64,000 bases of DNA from VAZQ01 sp036557665 (lineage in GTDB: Bacteria; Pseudomonadota; Alphaproteobacteria; Rhizobiales; Xanthobacteraceae). A model generated the notes under the pieces. It saw nothing but the letters and a program-made list of their open reading frames with translations. It was not told where the DNA came from and searched no databases. This document shows, one piece after another, positions 59,503-64,000 of the stretch. A program made the position numbers and the translations under genes. The stretch lies in contig DATBHG010000041.1 of NCBI GenBank assembly GCA_036557665.1, positions 62,001 through 126,000 of the forward strand, written 5' to 3'. Positions within the stretch are counted from its first letter, which is position 1, and each line of letters begins with the position of its first letter.

Positions 59503-60018
59503 CTACTCGGCCGCCGCGGGCTGCACCTCTGGCAGTGGCTGGACCATCTCGGCGTCCCACGGGCCGGGGAAGCGGCCGCGGCCGACCTTGTCACGCGAGA
59601 AGATGTGGTAGTCGACCGGCCATTCGGCGCGCGGCATCTCGTAGAACACCTCCACGCCGTTGCCGTCGGGATCGCGCAGGTAGATGCCGAGCGAGATGCC
59701 GTGATCGGCGATGTGGTCGATCGGCTGACCCTTGGCCTTGATGCGGTGATAGAACTCCTTGAGGTCGTCGAGGCTTTCCAGCCGCCACGCCATGTGGTTG
59801 AGCCCGACCTGGCGCTTCTGCTGCAGCGGGGCATCGTCGCCGAGCTGCATCAGCGCCACCTCGTGCGACTGCTCCTCATCGGCCGACAGAAAGGCCGCCC
59901 AACCTGGCCGGTATTCATAAGTGTGCAGCCCGAGCAGATCCTCGTACCACTGCTTCGACCGCTCGGCGTTGCGCACGTAGATATTGACGTGCTGGAGATA
60001 CATCGGTCGCTTGGCCAT
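59503..60018 (-). CDS. VOC-family (glyoxalase/extradiol dioxygenase fold) protein
   Basis: A 171-residue single-module vicinal-oxygen-chelate protein. Metal ligands are plausible at His10 (YLQHVNIYV), His75 (GLNHMAWRL) and Glu123 (GNGVEVFYE). LRDPDGNGVEVFYEMP is the common C-terminal signature of catechol 2,3-dioxygenase-like proteins. Start ATG 60018. Placed next to an HpaB-type hydroxylase, ring cleavage of a hydroxylated aromatic is a fair guess; glyoxalase-type chemistry cannot be excluded. Confidence 0.88.
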   Translation of the reverse strand: MAKRPMYLQHVNIYVRNAERSKQWYEDLLGLHTYEYRPGWAAFLSADEEQSHEVALMQLGDDAPLQQKRQVGLNHMAWRLESLDDLKEFYHRIKAKGQPIDHIADHGISLGIYLRDPDGNGVEVFYEMPRAEWPVDYHIFSRDKVGRGRFPGPWDAEMVQPLPEVQPAAAE

Positions 60019-60043
60019 CTGTTCCTCGCTTTCATCGTCAGTT

Positions 60044-60124
60044 CGTCATTCCGGCAAAGGCCGGAATCCAGACGTCAGCCGCTCGAGCGCCGGAAGCCTG
60101 GACCCCGGCTGCGCCGGGGTGACG
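60044..60124. repeat. Two-hairpin CGTCATTCCGG element
   Basis: Ends CGTCA and TGACG enclose two stems: ATTCCGGC/GCCGGAAT (60048-60055 with 60060-60067, loop AAAG) and ACCCCGGC/GCCGGGGT (60102-60109 with 60113-60120, loop TGC). This is a widespread alphaproteobacterial intergenic element. It separates the hydroxylase and VOC genes of the same operon. Confidence 0.88.
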
Positions 60125-60139
60125 ATGGGTTAAGTACCG

Positions 60140-61597
60140 TTACGCCTCGTCACTCTGCCTCAGAAAGTTGCGCACCCGATCGGTGACCTCGGTCTTAGGG
60201 TAGACCGCCGCCATCGCCCGCGCGCGGGTCAGCGGGTCGCTGGCGAAGAACCGCTCATAGAGTACCTGCCGGCTGCCAAACGCGCTCACGGCGACATCCA
60301 TCGCCAGACGGAACAGCTTGACCCGGTCCTTCGCGGTGAGATTGTCGGTCGCCAGGTATTGCGCGATCTGCGGCTCCAGCGGCCCGGCCATATCCTTTTC
60401 GCTCGGGGTCAGCAGAAAGCTCGACGACCCTAGCAGCTGGAGGATTTCGATCATCCGCGGATAGCAGGTCATCATCAGGTTCCGCGTCGATTCCGACGGC
60501 AGGATAGCCGGCGTCATGACACCCCAGCGATCGATCTCGGCATCCGCCTCGCCGGCGCGCAGACTGGAGCGCATCAGCTCGGTGTAGAGCATCAGTTCAC
60601 CGATGCGCTCCTCGGTATGCGGCAGATGCGCGTTGCCGAGCGCCTCGGTCATCAGCAGCGCCAGCCCCAGCACGAACTCGCATTTGGCGAGGTTCTTCGC
60701 CGCCCCCTGATGCGCCGAATGCGCCGTCGAGTGGGTGACATGCGGCACCGCATTCAGCCGATCGACATCGTAGAGCAGGAACACCCGCTCCCACGGCACC
60801 AGCACGTTGTCGAAAAAGACGATGCAGTCCATCTCCTCAAAACGCGAGGAGAGCGGCGCGTCGAAATGCGAGCGCCCGAGGTCGAAGCTGTCGCGGCAGA
60901 GGAATTTCACCCCCGGCGTGCCGCAGGGAATCGAAAAGCTCATCGCGAAGGTCGAATGCTCGCTCGAATGCCGCGCCAGCCGCGGCGAATAAACGGCGAT
61001 CTCATCCGACAACGGCCCCAAGGTCGCGAGGATGCGCGCGCCGTGCACCACCACCCCGGCCGAGGTCTCCTTTTTGACCTCGAGCGCGGTGCCTTCCTGC
61101 AGGTTGAACATGCCCGAGACGTTGCGGCTGCGTTGCAGATTGATCAGCGCATGTGTCAGGCAGACGTCGTTTTCGCGCAAAAATTCGACGTAATTGCGCA
61201 TGTTCTGGCCGAATTCCGGCCGTTTTTCGCCAAAGAAATCGGCCGCCGCGCCCCAGGCCGCGAAGGTCACGTTCATGAAGTCGGGTGAGCGGCCCATCAT
61301 GCCGTTGGTGGTACGCGCCCACTTCAGCATCATCCTGGTGCGCGTTTCCAATTCCTCGCGCGTCCGGGGATTGCTGAACGAGCGGCCGACCCGGTTGCCG
61401 CTGGTCGGCGACTTGTAGGTCATGACCTTCTTCAGCTTGGCGTCGTGCTGCAGGTCATAGAGCGAAGCAATCGCCTTGACCCCGCCCGACAGGCCGGGAT
61501 GCGCCGTGACGTCCTTGACCCGCTCGCCGCCGAGCCAGATTTCGCGCTCCTGCGCGCGCAGCCCGTCGATATATTGCTGTCCCGTACGCGCCGGCAT
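60140..61597 (-). CDS. 4-hydroxyphenylacetate 3-monooxygenase (HpaB)-family hydroxylase
   Basis: A 485-residue FADH2-dependent monooxygenase of the HpaB/PvcC group, hydroxylating phenols. The start is RTGQQYIDGLRAQEREIWLG; family blocks are FLRENDVCLTHALINLQRSR, VVVHGARILATLGPLSDE, FDAPLSSRFEEMDCIVFFDN and VPWERVFLLYDVD. ATG 61597 has AGGAGGACAGGG before it. No HpaC-like flavin reductase is in the window, so reduced flavin must come from elsewhere. Central enzyme of the 56933-62822 cluster. Confidence 0.9.
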   Translation of the reverse strand: MPARTGQQYIDGLRAQEREIWLGGERVKDVTAHPGLSGGVKAIASLYDLQHDAKLKKVMTYKSPTSGNRVGRSFSNPRTREELETRTRMMLKWARTTNGMMGRSPDFMNVTFAAWGAAADFFGEKRPEFGQNMRNYVEFLRENDVCLTHALINLQRSRNVSGMFNLQEGTALEVKKETSAGVVVHGARILATLGPLSDEIAVYSPRLARHSSEHSTFAMSFSIPCGTPGVKFLCRDSFDLGRSHFDAPLSSRFEEMDCIVFFDNVLVPWERVFLLYDVDRLNAVPHVTHSTAHSAHQGAAKNLAKCEFVLGLALLMTEALGNAHLPHTEERIGELMLYTELMRSSLRAGEADAEIDRWGVMTPAILPSESTRNLMMTCYPRMIEILQLLGSSSFLLTPSEKDMAGPLEPQIAQYLATDNLTAKDRVKLFRLAMDVAVSAFGSRQVLYERFFASDPLTRARAMAAVYPKTEVTDRVRNFLRQSDEA

Positions 61598-61686
61598 CCC
61601 TGTCCTCCTGGCTTTAGGCGATGCTAGTGCAATTTCGGTGCTGGAGGGAGGCCGATGCGTCTTTCGAGGCTCCGCTTCGCTCCGCA

Positions 61687-61742
61687 CCTCAGGATGAGGA
61701 TCGTTTGTGGATACCATTCACCCATATTTCCTCATCCTGAGG
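61687..61742. repeat. CCTCAGGATGAGGA inverted repeat
   Basis: CCTCAGGATGAGGA at 61687-61700 is mirrored by TCCTCATCCTGAGG at 61729-61742. Flanking CTTTCGAGGCTCCGC and GGGCCTCGAAGGACG extend the symmetry. A common dispersed element of Bradyrhizobium-like genomes, inside the operon gap. Confidence 0.85.
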
Positions 61743-61788
61743 TGCCCACGAAGTGGGCCTCGAAGGACGCGGTGGCCTCGCTTGCCGC

Positions 61789-62163
61789 TCAAGCGCTCCG
61801 CTGCGAGGTTGGCAGCAGGTACTCGCTGTATTTCGGCCGCAGGATATCTAGCTTCATCGGCACCGGGGTGCCGAGCCACATCGCGTTCTTGCTGTGGTCG
61901 TCATACGAGCTCTCGGTGAGCGGATGGATCAGCACGTCGAGCCCTTCGCGGTTGAGCATCAGCCACGGCACGACGTTCTGGAATTCCGGCACCTCGAAGG
62001 TGATGTTGAACTGCGAGATCGGATGCGGCCCGATCGGGGCGTCACTAAACGCACCCGGCTCGCACTTGAACTTGTCGAGCATCACCTGACGCAGCTTCGC
62101 CGCCAGCGGCTTGGTCTCGGCGTCGTAATAGACATGGGCGTGATAGCCCTTTAGCTCGGTCAT
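61789..62163 (-). CDS. DOPA 4,5-dioxygenase-like family protein
   Basis: A 124-residue protein of the small DOPA-dioxygenase family (PF08883-like). Conserved histidines 8 and 10 (GYHAHVYYDAET), 47 (IGPHPISQFNITF) and 80 (VLIHPLTESSYDDH) match its metal-binding pattern. Fungal members open the DOPA ring at 4,5; bacterial members are mostly uncharacterised. Start ATG 62163. Beside an HpaB-type hydroxylase it could cleave the catechol that enzyme makes. Confidence 0.87.
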   Translation of the reverse strand: MTELKGYHAHVYYDAETKPLAAKLRQVMLDKFKCEPGAFSDAPIGPHPISQFNITFEVPEFQNVVPWLMLNREGLDVLIHPLTESSYDDHSKNAMWLGTPVPMKLDILRPKYSEYLLPTSQRSA

Positions 62164-62193
62164 TTGCGCCTCCTGTTCGGGTTGGAGCGGCGG

Positions 62194-62273
62194 CTGCCCC
62201 TCACCCTCCCAGCCCTGGGGGCTGGGTACCTCCCTCTCCCCGCCTGCGGGGAGAGGGCCGGGGTGAGGGGCAG
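62194..62273. repeat. CTGCCCCTCACCC inverted repeat with inner hairpin
   Basis: CTGCCCCTCACCC at 62194-62206 pairs with GGGTGAGGGGCAG at 62261-62273, and CCCTCTCCCCGC with GCGGGGAGAGGG (62232-62243 with 62246-62257). It fills the gap between the VOC and DOPA-dioxygenase-like genes. Confidence 0.85.
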
Positions 62274-62282
62274 CAAGCGCAC

Positions 62283-62822
62283 TCACGCCTCCAGCTTCGC
62301 CTGAATTCTCTTCGAAATCTCCGCCCGCCACTCCTCGATCGGCTGGAAACCAGCGCGGTCGCGGCAGAACGCCTCGGTCTCGGCGACGAGTTGATCGGCC
62401 GGCAGGTCGAGGTCGATCTTGATGCCGAGCGGCTGCGGCACGTACCACGGCGTATCGCAGAACATCTCGATCTGGTTGCCCTCGGGGTCCTGGAAATAGA
62501 CCGACCAGGCATTGCCGTGGCAGATCGGCCGGATGCCCTCGCAGCCGGCGGCACGCACCTTGCGGAAGGCCTTCTGCACCTGGTCGAGCGTGCCGACATT
62601 GAACGACACCTGCTGCACCATCGGCGTCTCGGCGTCGGTCTGCCGGCCGCGCACCAGCACCACCTGGTGATGGTCCGACGGATTGCGCGACAGGAAGGTG
62701 ATGCGCCCATCCTCGGCCCCGTCGCTGACCACAAAGCCGAGCACGTCGGTATAGAAATCGATCATTTTCGGCACGTCGTGCACGTAAAGCCCGACATGGC
62801 TCAGGCGCGGCGCGGTATCCAT
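62283..62822 (-). CDS. VOC-family protein, dihydroxybiphenyl-dioxygenase-like
   Basis: A 179-residue VOC protein. His9 (RLSHVGLYV) and Glu119 (PEGNQIEMFCDTPWYV) sit at metal positions; a third ligand might be His51 or His52 (SDHHQVVLVRG), since the usual LNH block is replaced by VSFNVG. The closing WYVPQPLG resembles extradiol dioxygenases. First gene of the minus-strand catabolic cluster, 208 bases from the divergent LysR gene. A ring-cleavage role is inferred only from context. Confidence 0.87.
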   Translation of the reverse strand: MDTAPRLSHVGLYVHDVPKMIDFYTDVLGFVVSDGAEDGRITFLSRNPSDHHQVVLVRGRQTDAETPMVQQVSFNVGTLDQVQKAFRKVRAAGCEGIRPICHGNAWSVYFQDPEGNQIEMFCDTPWYVPQPLGIKIDLDLPADQLVAETEAFCRDRAGFQPIEEWRAEISKRIQAKLEA

Positions 62823-62841
62823 GACTGCTCTCCTCTGCTTC

Positions 62842-62949
62842 CGTCATGGCCGTCCCCGGACTTGATCCGGGGATCGACCCGGCCATCCACGCGGTTTTTC
62901 AGCCGTCGCGGCGCCTCCGTGGATGCCCGGAACAAGTCCGGGCATGACG
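62842..62949. repeat. Branched CGTCATGGCCGTCCCCGG element
   Basis: Ends CGTCAT/ATGACG (62842-62847 with 62944-62949) enclose CCCCGGA/TCCGGGG (62854-62860 with 62866-62872), TGCCCGGA/TCCGGGCA (62924-62931 with 62937-62944) and a GCCATCCACG/CGTGGATGC pair. The layout is known from Rhodopseudomonas and Bradyrhizobium intergenic regions. It occupies half of the VOC-LysR divergent region. Confidence 0.85.
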
Positions 62950-63030
62950 ATTTGAGGAATCTGAGCGCATAGCCTCCATCGATCAAATCGATTATTGACA
63001 TAAAGAGCATTCCCCTAATGGATATGCCTT

Positions 63031-63930
63031 ATGGATATCCGCGCCGTCGACCTCAACCTGTTGAAAGCCTTTGACGCGCTGCATGCCGAGCGGGCGGTGA
63101 CGCGCGCGGCGAGCCGCATCGGCCTGTCGCAGCCGGCGATGAGCCATGCCTTGTCGCGTCTGCGGGGCCTGTTCGGCGACGATCTCTTTGTCCGCACGCA
63201 AAGCGGCATGGAGCCGACCGCCCGGGCGCGCGAGATCGCGCCGCTGATCTCGGCGGCGATCGAGCAGATCGAGGCGGCACTCAACCTCGGCGCCGGGTTC
63301 GACCCCGCGACCAGCACCGCGACCTTTACCGCCGGGATGGGCGAATACGCCGAAGTCGCGCTGGTCGGCCGTCTCGCCGAGGCGTTTTCGCGCGAGGCGC
63401 CGCATTCGACGCTGCGTGTCTTGTCGCTGCACGGCGCCGACGCCGCCGAGCAGCTCGAACGCGGTGCAATCGATGTCGCGGTCGCGCATCTACGCGCAAT
63501 GCCGCCGACGATCGAGACCAGCCTCTTGTTCCGCGACCCGTTTGTCGTCGTCGCCCGCCAGGACCACCCGATCACCCAGGCACCCCTCACCGTCGAGGCC
63601 TACGCCGCACAGAACCACGTGCTGGTCAGCCCGCGCGGCCAGACCACCGGCGCGCTCGACCGCCTGCTGGTCGATTACGGCCAGCGCCGCCGCGTCGCCC
63701 TGTTGGTGGCGACCTATCTCGCCGTCCCCGCCGCGCTCGCCAACTCTGACCTGATCGCCACCGTCCCGAGCCGCGTCGCCGCGCTCATCGCCGCCCACGC
63801 CGCGATCACCACCCTTCCCCTCCCGGTCGATCTCTCGGCGACCGTCTCGATCGCCTGGCACCGCCGCACCACCACTGAACCTGCCCAAGCCTGGTTCCGG
63901 GGGCTGCTGGAGCAGGCCGCCGGGACGTGA
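63031..63930 (+). CDS. LysR-family transcriptional regulator
   Basis: A 299-residue regulator. The N-terminal helix-turn-helix is LLKAFDALHAERAVTRAASR, then IGLSQPAMSHALSRLRGLFG and DDLFVRTQSGMEPTARA. The effector domain starts near residue 90 (ATFTAGMGEYAEVALVGRLA) with PFVVVARQDHPI in the middle. It resembles the NodD/PcpR-type LysR subgroup that senses aromatic compounds. Divergent from the catabolic cluster, so probably its activator. A TTGACA at 62995-63000 lies 18 bases before ATGGAT and could be its -35; start ATG 63031. Confidence 0.9.
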   Translation: MDIRAVDLNLLKAFDALHAERAVTRAASRIGLSQPAMSHALSRLRGLFGDDLFVRTQSGMEPTARAREIAPLISAAIEQIEAALNLGAGFDPATSTATFTAGMGEYAEVALVGRLAEAFSREAPHSTLRVLSLHGADAAEQLERGAIDVAVAHLRAMPPTIETSLLFRDPFVVVARQDHPITQAPLTVEAYAAQNHVLVSPRGQTTGALDRLLVDYGQRRRVALLVATYLAVPAALANSDLIATVPSRVAALIAAHAAITTLPLPVDLSATVSIAWHRRTTTEPAQAWFRGLLEQAAGT

Positions 63931-63973
63931 ATATCCGGCCATCGCCGTCAATGCGATCGGGTATAGTGATGCC

Positions 63974-64000
63974 ATGACAAAAGTTCTCGAACGAGCCATC
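63974..64000 (+). CDS. Start of a partial gene, possibly an antitoxin
   Basis: ATG at 63974 opens MTKVLERAI and runs off the window. TATAGT six bases upstream could be a -10 element, leaving a very short leader. MTK-L--AI is a frequent beginning of small antitoxin-like proteins (MTKALEEAI type), but nine residues are too few to be sure. Confidence 0.4.

Noticed and set aside
62983..62998. TCAAATCG/ATTATTGA as a LysR box
   Set aside because: The arms match at only five of eight positions and the spacing is not T-N11-A; left unassigned.

Overview
The window looks like chromosomal DNA of a high-GC alphaproteobacterium of the order Hyphomicrobiales, in or near Bradyrhizobiaceae/Xanthobacteraceae. 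The clues are the protein families (two Bug/TctC-type orphan binding proteins, a DUF6352/DUF3305/DUF3306 formate dehydrogenase cluster, an Omp25/31-like porin, YbjN and YccF proteins, a host-attachment protein) and many hairpin repeats of types common in that group. This is family-level recognition by eye. No database search was possible.

Layout. 1-163 is a decayed IS630 transposase. 491-10540 holds a YbjN protein, an NtaA-like flavin monooxygenase facing an ACS-type MFS carrier, an oxalate/formate-type MFS antiporter, a host-attachment protein, an alpha/beta hydrolase, a second luciferase-like oxidoreductase, a catabolic-looking histidinol dehydrogenase paralogue and an SDR. 10711-11044 is a dead MazEF module. 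11048-16177 holds yccF, a sulfonate/nitrate-type ABC importer, an SGNH hydrolase and small proteins. 16178-23330 is gene-poor and contains small exported or membrane proteins, two pseudogene remnants, a Bug protein, cytochrome b561 behind an FNR/FixK-like box, a SYLF protein and a porin. 23331-33819 is catabolic: an HSL-type esterase; an IclR regulator with methyltransferase and Bug protein; tRNA-Ser(GGA); an SDR with an amidohydrolase; and a three-subunit amino-acid/opine-type dehydrogenase with an amidase.

33861-39939 is one minus-strand unit: ABC ATPase, permease, binding protein, isochorismatase-family hydrolase, then an asparaginase-like gene killed by a nonsense codon, a frameshift and an IS630 insertion. 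40129-51963 is a molybdenum formate dehydrogenase region. The structural genes (alpha, beta, gamma) sit with a small Tat protein, a TorD-type chaperone and three uncharacterised families; fdhD, mobA, moeA and mobB supply sulfuration and molybdopterin guanine dinucleotide. 52291-56691 holds a glutathionyl-hydroquinone-reductase-like GST, aconitase and an intact HigBA module with its likely operator. 56933-62822 is a six-gene minus-strand catabolic cluster (glycerate kinase, tartrate-type dehydrogenase, two VOC proteins, an HpaB-type hydroxylase, a DOPA-dioxygenase-like protein) divergent from a LysR regulator. The window ends in the first codons of a further gene.

How it fits together. The organism appears to be a metabolic generalist that imports organic acids, amides and sulfonate-like compounds, oxidises them with flavin and Fe-S enzymes, and respires formate. 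Genome decay is visible throughout: two IS630 traces, a broken toxin-antitoxin pair, four other pseudogenes, and hairpin repeats between genes, one of them lying inside a reading frame. I saw no CRISPR array, prophage or obvious new defence system. The best candidates for undescribed biology are the DUF6352-DUF3305-DUF3306 formate dehydrogenase partners and the HpaB/DOPA-dioxygenase/VOC operon.
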